A stretch of DNA of 12,556 nt from an uncultured Rhodovulum sp. GTDB taxonomy: Bacteria; Pseudomonadota; Alphaproteobacteria; Rhodobacterales; Rhodobacteraceae. The stretch lies in NCBI GenBank assembly GCA_946221765.1, contig CAMIMK010000060.1, positions 1 through 12,556 on the forward strand. Direction: 5' to 3'. The notes beneath the pieces were generated by a model. It worked only from the letters and a program-made list of their open reading frames with translations, had not been told where the DNA came from and made no database searches. Position 1 is the first letter of the stretch. The number at the start of each line of letters is the position of its first letter. This document shows, piece after piece, positions 7,407 to 12,556 of this stretch. Both the position numbers and the translations under genes were made by a program.

Positions 7407-7524
7407 CTAGTCCTCCCATGGCAGTCCGGTTCAGTGCCGGCCGCCTGTTGTCGCGGTGTTCGTCCCGCTGCGGCGATCTTGGCCGACTCGCACCGGATTG
7501 CAAGCGGGATTTGAGAGAGTCTTC

Positions 7525-7554
7525 TCGCTTTTGATCGTTTTTGACAGGTTTTGC
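7525..7554 (-). promoter_or_regulatory. Candidate DeoR operator: three 10-bp-phased TTTTG boxes
   Basis: Three successive 10-bp units lie directly next to each other: TCGCTTTTGA, TCGTTTTTGA and CAGGTTTTGC (plus-strand sense). The first two differ at one position; all carry TTTTG exactly one helical turn apart. DeoR-family repressors commonly bind short phased direct repeats, and the deoR-type gene ends 72 bp away. The boxes lie 118 bp before the binding-protein start. A weak promoter-like pair for the minus strand (TTGCAA at 7503-7498, CAAGAT at 7481-7476) is downstream of the boxes, so repression geometry is not settled. Confidence 0.5.
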
Positions 7555-7590
7555 GGCGCCTGCGAAATGGCGGCGGCGGGGCGAAGATGG

Positions 7591-7615
7591 CGGGGATCAG
7601 GCGTCGGGGATCAGG
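7591..7615. repeat. 11-bp direct repeat just after deoR
   Basis: CGGGGATCAGG occurs twice (7591-7601 and 7605-7615), with CGT between, giving a 14-bp period. It lies between the deoR stop and the phased TTTTG boxes. It may be a second protein-binding site in the same control region or a local duplication; function unknown. Confidence 0.55.
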
Positions 7616-7625
7616 TGGCCGGGCC

Positions 7626-8411
7626 TCACCCCCTCGGAACGTCGACCACCGTGAAGCAGGTGCCCTGCCCGGACAGGGCCTCGTGGTCCTCCGGCCGCAA
7701 CCCGTCGTCGGTGATGATCTCGTCGACGGCCGAGGTTTCGCAGAAGGTGCAGAAGGCCGGCAACCGCTGGAACTTCGCGCTGTCGACGAGCAGCAGGGTG
7801 CGGCGGGCCGAGGCGATCATCGCCCGCTTCATCGCCGCGACCTCGAAGGAGGCATCGGTGAGGATGGTGCCGTTCACCGCCCAGGCGCTGGTGACGCAGA
7901 GATCGGCATGGACCTCGCGGAAGAAGCTCTCGCCCGGCTCCCCGGCCAGCGCATGCGAGCCCGGCCGCAGCGTGCCGCCCGGCATGATGATGCGCCAGCG
8001 CGGCACGCCCGCGCCGAACTGCGCGATCAGCAGGCTGTTGGTGACGACGGTCAGCGGCAGGTCGCGGTCGGCGGCGGCCCGCACCGCCTCCATCACCGTC
8101 GAGCTGCTCTCGAAGATCACGCTGTCGCCGGGGCTGAGGCGCCGCGCCGCCTCGCGCCCGATCGCGGCCTTTTCGGCATGGCGCAGCTCGGCATTGACCG
8201 AGGGCTCGCCCTCGAAGGTCGCGCGCTGCTGGGGGGGCAGCATGGCGCCGCCGTGGGTGCGCTCCAGATAGCCGCGCTCGGCCAGCTGGTCGAGGTCGCG
8301 GCGCACCGTCGAGAGCGAGCCGCCGATGGCGTCGGACAGTTCCTGGATCGACGAGGCGCCATTGGCCTTGAGATAGTCGAGAATCAGCACGCGCCGCTTG
8401 GCCGGCAGCAT
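7626..8411 (-). CDS. DeoR-family transcriptional regulator of the sugar operon
   Basis: A 261-residue DNA-binding regulator. The N-terminal winged helix (about 1-57) includes IQELSDAIGGSLSTVRRDLDQLAERGYLERTHGGA, a clear DeoR-type helix-turn-helix ending in the family HGGA. The effector domain has FESSSTVMEAV, LTVVTNSL, MPGGTLRPGSHALAGE and LLLVDSAKF; in this family that domain senses a phosphorylated sugar intermediate. Length matches the usual 250-260. The ATG at 8411 gives the family-standard N-terminus; a GTG two codons upstream (8417) is also possible, and the longer open frame to 8645 has no family similarity. It precedes and is co-directional with the importer genes across 219 bp and is divergent from the RraA-like gene. 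I infer repression of the importer/kinase/aldolase genes relieved by a sugar phosphate. Confidence 0.9.
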   Translation of the reverse strand: MLPAKRRVLILDYLKANGASSIQELSDAIGGSLSTVRRDLDQLAERGYLERTHGGAMLPPQQRATFEGEPSVNAELRHAEKAAIGREAARRLSPGDSVIFESSSTVMEAVRAAADRDLPLTVVTNSLLIAQFGAGVPRWRIIMPGGTLRPGSHALAGEPGESFFREVHADLCVTSAWAVNGTILTDASFEVAAMKRAMIASARRTLLLVDSAKFQRLPAFCTFCETSAVDEIITDDGLRPEDHEALSGQGTCFTVVDVPRG

Positions 8412-8675
8412 CTCCACCCGCCGGGCCCCGCCTGCGCCGGCACCGGGCGTCGCCGGGCTCGTCTGCCGTTTCAGCTGCGCCTCCCCTGCTGGTCGATGCC
8501 CGGACAGCTGTAGCAGGTTTCGCGGCCGGCGCGCCAGCCGGCCGGGCGGTCGGGGTCGGGGCTCCCTCCGGAGAAGACGCGCCCGCCGATCCCCGGTCCG
8601 GTCTCCTCCGGTCCGGCGCGCATCTTGCGAGGCCGCCCCGGACATGCCACCGATGAGAAAAGAGGGAGCCTTGCC
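8412..8675. promoter_or_regulatory. Divergent control region between deoR and rraA-like gene
   Basis: These 264 bp must hold the starts of transcription for both genes. Visible structure: a perfect 8-bp inverted repeat CGGCCGGC/GCCGGCCG with a 6-nt spacer (8523-8544), and the near-palindrome CCGGTCCGG twice (8593-8601 and 8608-8616), 15 bp apart. No TTTTG boxes like those before the binding-protein gene are present, and I see no convincing -35/-10 pair. Confidence 0.45.
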
Positions 8676-9371
8676 ATGACCATCGACATCCAGGCGCTTG
8701 CGCAGGTCACGACGGCGACGCTGACCACGATCCTGCTGAAGAAGGGGCTCCGGAACGTCTGGCTGCGGGGGGCACGGCCGCTGGCGCCGGGCCTGCCCCG
8801 GCTGGTGGGCCGGGCCTTCACCCTGCGCTTCGTGCCCGCGCGCGAGGATCTCGCGACGCCGGAAAGCTGGTCCTCGCCAACCTCCACCCGCGCGGCGATC
8901 GAGGCCATGCCCGCGGGCTGCATCGCCGTGGTCGATGCCATGGGCGTCGGGGATGCCGGCATCTTCGGCGACATCCTCTGCGCACGGATGCAGAAGCGCG
9001 GCGTCAGCGCGCTCGTCACCGACGGGGTGGTCCGCGACCTCGAAGGGGTACTTGGCACCGGGCTGCCGGTCTGGTGCGCCGGGGCCGCCGCACCGCCCTC
9101 GGTCGCCGGCCTCACCTTCGTCGGCTGGCAGGAGCCGGTCGCCTGCGGCGGTGTCGCGGTCTTCCCCGATGACGTGATCGTCCTTGACGGCGATGGCGCC
9201 GTCCTCATCCCCGCAGCCCTGGTGGCCGAGGTCATCCCGCTCGCGCTGGAGCAGGAACGGCTGGAGGCCTGGATCATGGAGGAAGTCGCGGCAGGCGCGT
9301 CCCTGCCCGGCCTCTATCCGCCGGATGCGGCGAACCGGGCGCGCTACGAGGCCACGCGCCGCGGCGGCTGA
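8676..9371 (+). CDS. RraA / HMG-aldolase-fold family protein
   Basis: A 231-residue member of the RraA-like (4-hydroxy-4-methyl-2-oxoglutarate/CHA aldolase) fold. Key regions are AVVDAMGVGDAGIFGDILCARMQKRGVSALVTDGVVRDLEGV (about 84-125), whose TDGVVRD carries the conserved Arg120-Asp121 pair used for substrate and metal binding in the aldolase branch. VFPDDVIVLDGDGAVLIPAALVAEV (about 162-186) is the usual C-terminal family block. Members are either metal-dependent aldolases/decarboxylases of oxo acids or RNase E inhibitors. The location beside a sugar regulator, not beside menA or RNase genes, favours a catabolic enzyme, but this is inference. Start: the ATG at 8676 has GGGAG 7 nt upstream; an upstream TTG at 8625 would extend it without support. 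It converges on the first RTX gene. Confidence 0.85.
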   Translation: MTIDIQALAQVTTATLTTILLKKGLRNVWLRGARPLAPGLPRLVGRAFTLRFVPAREDLATPESWSSPTSTRAAIEAMPAGCIAVVDAMGVGDAGIFGDILCARMQKRGVSALVTDGVVRDLEGVLGTGLPVWCAGAAAPPSVAGLTFVGWQEPVACGGVAVFPDDVIVLDGDGAVLIPAALVAEVIPLALEQERLEAWIMEEVAAGASLPGLYPPDAANRARYEATRRGG

Positions 9372-9388
9372 CGCCCCGAACCGGGCGG

Positions 9389-9416
9389 CTGCGCGGCGGA
9401 TATGCCCGCCGCGCAG
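9389..9416. terminator. Hairpin between convergent rraA-like and RTX genes
   Basis: CTGCGCGGCGG (9389-9399) and CCGCCGCGCAG (9406-9416) form a perfect 11-bp stem with a 6-nt loop, inside the 54-bp gap between two convergent stop codons. It probably ends transcription from both sides. There is no T-tract on either strand, so it may act with Rho or as a 3'-end stabiliser. Confidence 0.65.
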
Positions 9417-9425
9417 GGGATGGCG

Positions 9426-10706
9426 TCAGATGAAGGTGACGTTCGTCTCGAGCAGGCTCCGCAGCTCGGTGCCGTCGACGCCGAGGAACATCACCCCGTT
9501 GTCGCCGCCGAGGTCGAGCCAGCTGTCGTCGCCGAGGTCGGTGACGCGGTCGATCAGCGCGTCGCTGTCGAGCGGCCCGATGCCGTTGACGTTCGAGGTG
9601 ATCCGCAGGAAATCCTCGGCGCCGAAGTCGGTGATCGTCTCCAGCCCGAAGGCGCTGCGCACCACAAAGGTGTCGGCCCCGGCCCCGCCGGTCAGCACGT
9701 CGGCGCCGGACCCGCCCGAGAGGATGTCGTTGCCGACGCCCCCATCGAGCCAGTCGTCGCCGCGGCCGCCATGCAGCTGGTCGTTGCCACCCTCCCCCCA
9801 GATCACGTCATCGCCGCGGCCGAAGTCGTCGCGGCCGGTCACGAGGTCGTTGCCGTCGCCGAGGAAGATCGTGTCGTCGCCCCCGCCGCCCTCGACCGAG
9901 TCGTTGCCGGTGCCCCCCTGGATCGTGTCGCTGCCGTAACCGCCGTTCAGCATGTCGTTGCCGGCCCCGCCGTCGAGCAGGTCGTCGCCATTGTCCCCGT
10001 TCAGCACGTCGTCACCGTCGCCGCCGTAGAGCGAATCGTTGCCGAGGCCGCCGAAGAGCACGTCCCGGCCCGCGCCGCCCGCGAGCAGGTCGGCACCCGC
10101 ATCGCCCTGCAGATAGTCGTCGCCGTCGCCGCCGTAGAGCCTGTCGTCGCCATCCTGCCCGCGCAGGTGGTCATCGCCGTCGCCGCCGTAGAGGACGTCG
10201 TTGCCGAAGGATCCCTCGAGGGTGTCGTTGCCGCCCTCGCCGTGGAAGACGTCGCTGGCGAGCCGCTTGGCCGCCGCCCAGTCCGCGAGCGGCCCCTCGT
10301 CGTCGGTGCGTGTCAGATAGCGGCTGTCGATCAGGTCGTTGCCGTCGCCGCCGAACACGAGATTCGAGCCGCCGCCGGCATGGATGATGTCGTTGCCCCC
10401 CCAGCCCGCGATGATGTCGTCGCCGGCCCCGCCGAAGAGGCCGTCCGCGCCATTGCCGCCGGTGATGGCGTCGGCGCCCTCGCCGCCATAGGCCGCGCCG
10501 CCGGTGCCGGAGAGCCAGATCAGATCCGCCCCGTCCTCGCCCTTGAGCGTGTCGGTGCCGCCGAGGCCGATCAGCACATCCGCGCCGGCACCCCCGCGCA
10601 GCGTGTCATTGCCGAAACTTCCGATCAGAAGGTCGCTGCCGCTGCCCCCCTGGCGACTGATGCCACCGGCTGCTGCACCGCCGAAGAACCCGCTGAAAAA
10701 TCCCAC
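9426..10706 (-). CDS. RTX calcium-binding repeat protein, 426 residues
   Basis: An acidic Gly/Asp-rich protein made almost wholly of RTX nonapeptides (GGxGxDxLx), which fold into a calcium-loaded parallel beta-roll after export. Block one has 12 units (residues 20-127). An unusual non-repeat insert follows (128-155, SRYLTRTDDEGPLADWAAAK and onward). Block two has 15 units (156-290), one 13-residue unit (291-303) and five more units (304-348). The C-terminal 78 residues (GLETITDFGAEDF onward to TNVTFI) resemble the usual RTX C-terminal secretion domain. There is no Sec signal; the short N-terminus is MGFFSGFFGGAAAGG. Export by a type I system is inferred, and no such exporter is in the window. 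Start is GTG at 10706 with GGGGTGAG upstream; the nearby ATG at 10718 is followed at once by a stop. No protease, lipase or adhesin domain is visible, so role is unknown. Confidence 0.9.
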   Translation of the reverse strand: MGFFSGFFGGAAAGGISRQGGSGSDLLIGSFGNDTLRGGAGADVLIGLGGTDTLKGEDGADLIWLSGTGGAAYGGEGADAITGGNGADGLFGGAGDDIIAGWGGNDIIHAGGGSNLVFGGDGNDLIDSRYLTRTDDEGPLADWAAAKRLASDVFHGEGGNDTLEGSFGNDVLYGGDGDDHLRGQDGDDRLYGGDGDDYLQGDAGADLLAGGAGRDVLFGGLGNDSLYGGDGDDVLNGDNGDDLLDGGAGNDMLNGGYGSDTIQGGTGNDSVEGGGGDDTIFLGDGNDLVTGRDDFGRGDDVIWGEGGNDQLHGGRGDDWLDGGVGNDILSGGSGADVLTGGAGADTFVVRSAFGLETITDFGAEDFLRITSNVNGIGPLDSDALIDRVTDLGDDSWLDLGGDNGVMFLGVDGTELRSLLETNVTFI

Positions 10707-10811
10707 GTCTCACCCCATCCCTTTTTGTTGGACCCGGACGCCACTCCCCCGCGCTTCCCGGATGCACCTTTCAACGGCCACGGCGGTATATGGCCGGTAA
10801 ACGTTTCACAG

Positions 10812-10835
10812 TGTCCCGGGGAAACATGCGGGACA
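10812..10835. promoter_or_regulatory. Inverted repeat between divergent RTX genes, likely operator
   Basis: TGTCCCG (10812-10818) and CGGGACA (10829-10835) are perfect inverted arms around a 10-bp spacer, 24 bp in all. The dimension suits a dimeric regulator. It lies 106 bp before the minus-strand RTX start and 121 bp before the plus-strand one, near the middle of the 249-bp intergenic region, and 13 bp upstream of the candidate -35 of the plus gene. A second short palindrome AAACGTTT is at 10799-10806. The regulator is not identified. Confidence 0.45.
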
Positions 10836-10847
10836 TTCTATTCGCGC

Positions 10848-10876
10848 TTGCTGCAAATGCGAGATACAACCATAAG
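10848..10876 (+). promoter_or_regulatory. Candidate sigma-70 promoter of plus-strand RTX gene
   Basis: TTGCTG (10848-10853), a 17-bp spacer and CATAAG (10871-10876) form a plausible -35/-10 pair in the only clearly AT-rich part of the window. Transcription would start near 10883, giving a leader of about 73 nt. For the minus-strand RTX gene, CATATACC around 10793-10786 is a possible -10 but without a good -35. Confidence 0.4.
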
Positions 10877-10911
10877 ATGAATTAGCCTCTCGTTTACCTG
10901 CTTCCTCGCAT

Positions 10912-10937
10912 CCAGTGACAGCGAGCGATCGCACTGG
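10912..10937 (+). promoter_or_regulatory. Inverted repeat in leader of plus-strand RTX gene
   Basis: CCAGTG (10912-10917) and CACTGG (10932-10937) can pair across 14 nt that include the palindrome GCGATCGC (10925-10932). It would form a weak leader hairpin directly before the purine-rich ribosome-binding segment, or be an operator. Function not established. Confidence 0.3.
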
Positions 10938-10955
10938 AGGGAAGTGAGGGGAAAA

Positions 10956-11798
10956 ATGGCTACAATTCCTGGCGGAGCATTCAGCGATTTCATTCTCGGC
11001 GCTTCGGCGTCGGACTACATCCTCGCCGGCGGCGGCGATGACAGCGTCTTTGCCGGCAGCGGCGACGACATCGCCTATGGCGAGGGCGGCAACGACACCC
11101 TGAACGGCGGCAGCGGCAACGACAGCCTCTACGGCGGCCTCGGCACCGACTATGTCGTCGGCGGCACCGGCAACGACCTCGTCGACGGCGGCGCCGGGGA
11201 TGACACCCTGTCGGGCGGCACCGGCAACGACAGCGTCTATGGCGGCGAGGGCAATGACCTCGCCATGGGCGGCGCCGGCGACGACTGGGTGAAGGGCGGC
11301 GCGGGCGACGACACCGTGACGGGCGATGCCGGCAACGACACGCTCTGGGGCGGCAGCGGCGACGACCTCCTGTCCGGCGGGACCGGCGACGACGTGCTGC
11401 TCGGCGAGGACGGCGACGACGTGCTGCAGGGCGGTGACGGCAACGACTACATGGCCGGCGGCACGGGGGACGACGTGCTCTTCGGCGGGGCCGGCAACGA
11501 CACCCTCGACGGCGGCGCGGGCGACGACATGCTGTTCGGCGGCGAGGGCAACGACCTCTTCGTCTACTCCGGCGGCGGCGACGTCATCATGGACTTCGGC
11601 GACGGCGACATGCTGCAGGTCTCCCGCAGCCTCGAGGGCGTGGATCTCGAGAGCGCCGACGATGTCGCGGGCTTTGCCCAGGATCTCGGCGACGCCGGGA
11701 CGCTCATCGATTTCGGGCAGGGCGACAGCATCATGCTGAACGGCGCCTCCTACGAGGACATCGTCGCCGATCCGTCGCGCTTCATCTCCCTGGCCTGA
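10956..11798 (+). CDS. RTX calcium-binding repeat protein, 280 residues
   Basis: A secreted-type repeat protein. Residues 25-204 are 20 consecutive nonapeptides with no register break (first GGGDDSVFA, last GEGNDLFVY), preceded by a degenerate unit (ASASDYILA). The predicted fold is one continuous calcium-bound beta-roll. The last 76 residues (GDVIMDFGDGDMLQVSRSL onward to FISLA) align by eye with the C-terminus of the divergent RTX protein, and are the likely secretion/capping module. No Sec signal and no enzyme domain are seen. Start: the ATG at 10956 has GAGGGG 4 nt upstream; a GTG at 10944 lies in the ribosome-binding region and is less likely. It is divergent from the 426-residue paralogue and 70 nt upstream of an unknown gene. 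A role in surface layer, biofilm matrix or adhesion is a guess. Confidence 0.9.
   Translation: MATIPGGAFSDFILGASASDYILAGGGDDSVFAGSGDDIAYGEGGNDTLNGGSGNDSLYGGLGTDYVVGGTGNDLVDGGAGDDTLSGGTGNDSVYGGEGNDLAMGGAGDDWVKGGAGDDTVTGDAGNDTLWGGSGDDLLSGGTGDDVLLGEDGDDVLQGGDGNDYMAGGTGDDVLFGGAGNDTLDGGAGDDMLFGGEGNDLFVYSGGGDVIMDFGDGDMLQVSRSLEGVDLESADDVAGFAQDLGDAGTLIDFGQGDSIMLNGASYEDIVADPSRFISLA
11028..11567 (+). repeat. 20 tandem 27-bp coding repeats (RTX nonapeptides)
   Basis: The nonapeptide array of the 280-residue RTX protein appears at DNA level as twenty 27-bp units in perfect register, with GGCAACGAC or GGCGACGAC as the recurring core. Units differ enough in codons and residues to suggest they are not recent copies, but the region is prone to slippage and recombination with the paralogous gene at 9660-10650. 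Confidence 0.85.
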
Positions 11799-11821
11799 TC
11801 CCGGGAGCCATCGAACCATCG

Positions 11822-11849
11822 GGGCCGGCGCCGGAGCGCGTGCCGGCCC
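11822..11849 (+). terminator. GC hairpin after plus-strand RTX gene
   Basis: GGGCCGGC (11822-11829) and GCCGGCCC (11842-11849) form a perfect 8-bp stem with a 12-nt loop, 24 nt after the RTX stop and 19 nt before the next start. The downstream sequence GACCCGCCTTTCC has only a short T run. It may be a leaky terminator or stabiliser that reduces read-through into the next gene. Confidence 0.5.
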
Positions 11850-11868
11850 GGACCCGCCTTTCCGCAGC

Positions 11869-12556
11869 ATGAGCGACGGTTCTTCCCACATGAACGCACG
11901 CGCCGACATTCCGCCCGTCCCGTCGCCGACGCTGTCGCCCGCCGGACCGCAGGTCCTGCCGCTGGCCGCGACGCGCCGCCGCCGCCTGGCCGAGGGCACG
12001 CTCGTGCCGATGGCGTCAGGGGTCGCCGGGCTGTTCTTCGATACACCCGCCGGCACCACGGGGGATGGCGGCCGGCTCGGCGCCAGCGCCGATGGCCAGC
12101 GCCTGGAGCCCCCCTTCGTCACCACGCGCCTTGCGCTGCACTCGGGCGGCGAACGCCACCTGATCCTGACCGGCCGGGGCGGCGAGACGCTGCTAGGGCG
12201 GCATGTCGTGATCTTCCAAGGCGAGACGCCGGCGGCGCAGATCGACCCGGCCTGGCTGCAGTCGCCCCTCGGCGACGCCACCTCGCTGATCGAGGGCCTG
12301 TCCGACGAGGGCCGCCGCCGCCTGCTGAAACTGTTCCTGACCACCGGGCCGTCCCTCTTCGGCAGTCGCGCCGGCACCGCCTTCGGCGAGGCGGCCCGCA
12401 GCCTCCTCGACCTGCTCGGCGTGCCGATGATGCCGCCGGCCGCGGTCTGCGGCCTCGGCGCCGGCGCGATCGTCACCTATGGCGGCGTCAGTGTCTTCGT
12501 GGCGTTCTTCGTGCTCGTCCCGATGGCGCAGCGGATGTTTCAGGCGGCCGACATTC
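11869..12556 (+). CDS. Unrecognised protein, N-terminal part, cut by window edge
   Basis: The frame is open from ATG 11869 to the right edge (229 codons visible). I do not recognise the family. The N-terminus is Pro/Ser-rich (MSDGSSHMNARADIPPVPSPTLSPAG at 1-26) and has no signal peptide. Then come a basic patch ATRRRRLAEG, a probable beta-rich segment of about 45-115 (GVAGLFFDTPAG, PPFVTTRLALHSGGERHLIL, ETLLGRHVVIF), a helical segment near 140-180 (LIEGLSDEGRRRLLKLFLTTGPSLF, EAARSLLDLLG) and a hydrophobic stretch near 197-220 (GAIVTYGGVSVFVAFFVLVPMAQ). A second in-frame ATG at 11890 is possible, and neither start has a strong Shine-Dalgarno. Wobble-position GC and lack of stops support it as real. 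The position after an RTX gene suggests a linked envelope or export function, but nothing proves it. Confidence 0.7.
   Translation, partial: MSDGSSHMNARADIPPVPSPTLSPAGPQVLPLAATRRRRLAEGTLVPMASGVAGLFFDTPAGTTGDGGRLGASADGQRLEPPFVTTRLALHSGGERHLILTGRGGETLLGRHVVIFQGETPAAQIDPAWLQSPLGDATSLIEGLSDEGRRRLLKLFLTTGPSLFGSRAGTAFGEAARSLLDLLGVPMMPPAAVCGLGAGAIVTYGGVSVFVAFFVLVPMAQRMFQAADI

Noticed and set aside
7541..7546. TTGACA on the plus strand as a -35 box
   Set aside because: It would point into the antisense of deoR, has no suitable -10 about 17 bp downstream, and is part of the phased TTTTG array.
8471..9277. 268-codon minus-strand frame opposite the RraA-like gene
   Set aside because: Ser/Thr/Pro/Arg-rich shadow without family features, opposite a gene with a good ribosome-binding site and clear family motifs.
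9402..10880. Long open frame (492 codons) on the plus strand antisense to the larger RTX gene
   Set aside because: It mirrors the 27-bp repeat of the RTX gene, giving a monotonous Val/Ala-rich peptide. High GC and repeat periodicity explain the lack of stops.
11028..11567. Regular 27-bp repeats considered as a CRISPR-like or minisatellite array
   Set aside because: The period is in frame, encodes RTX nonapeptides and lacks unique spacers between identical repeats.
10806..12476. Long minus-strand frame (556 codons) across the second RTX gene and the unknown gene
   Set aside because: It spans the antisense of two better-supported genes and the promoter region, and its sequence is low-complexity Val/Ala/Glu repeat shadow.

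Overview
The window is GC-rich, densely packed DNA with coupled ATGA/TGATG junctions and alphaproteobacterial-type genes, and it is most likely from a Rhodobacterales-like chromosome. The taxonomic call is an inference from composition, gene families and the RTX proteins. No RNA genes, insertion sequences or CRISPR arrays were seen.

Left part (1-8411, all minus strand). Read in the direction of transcription it holds a DeoR-family regulator (8411-7626), then a 219-bp control region, then a CUT2/Frc-type sugar ABC importer: periplasmic binding protein 7406-6363, permease 6229-5186 and single-domain ATPase 5189-4410. These are followed by a class I aldolase-like protein (4380-3370) and a PfkB-family sugar kinase (3370-2312). 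Together they look like a minimal import, phosphorylate and cleave route for a sugar, probably a ketose, under DeoR control. Three 10-bp-phased TTTTG boxes (7525-7554) in front of the binding-protein gene are the best candidate operator. A very strong hairpin directly after the kinase separates this operon from nadA (2219-1164) and nadB (1167 to beyond the left edge), the first two enzymes of de novo NAD synthesis from aspartate. nadA has only about 34 nt between the hairpin and its GTG start, and its Shine-Dalgarno can pair with an upstream CTCCC.

Middle (8412-9425). A 264-bp divergent region separates deoR from a plus-strand RraA/HMG-aldolase-fold gene (8676-9371), which may be part of the same metabolic unit. 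An 11-bp perfect hairpin (9389-9416) lies between this gene and the convergent RTX gene and probably terminates both.

Right part (9426-12556). Two divergent genes encode proteins built almost wholly of calcium-binding RTX nonapeptides, of 426 and 280 residues. They share a C-terminal module of about 70 residues and have no recognisable catalytic domain. Between them lies a relatively AT-rich 249-bp control region with a perfect 7-bp inverted repeat (TGTCCCG-N10-CGGGACA) and a plausible promoter for the plus-strand gene. After the second RTX gene come a GC hairpin and the start of an unrecognised plus-strand gene that runs off the right edge.

The most interesting unexplained points are the uncharacterised kinase/aldolase pair with its importer, the structured leader before nadA, and the two RTX-only proteins controlled from one shared palindromic region.
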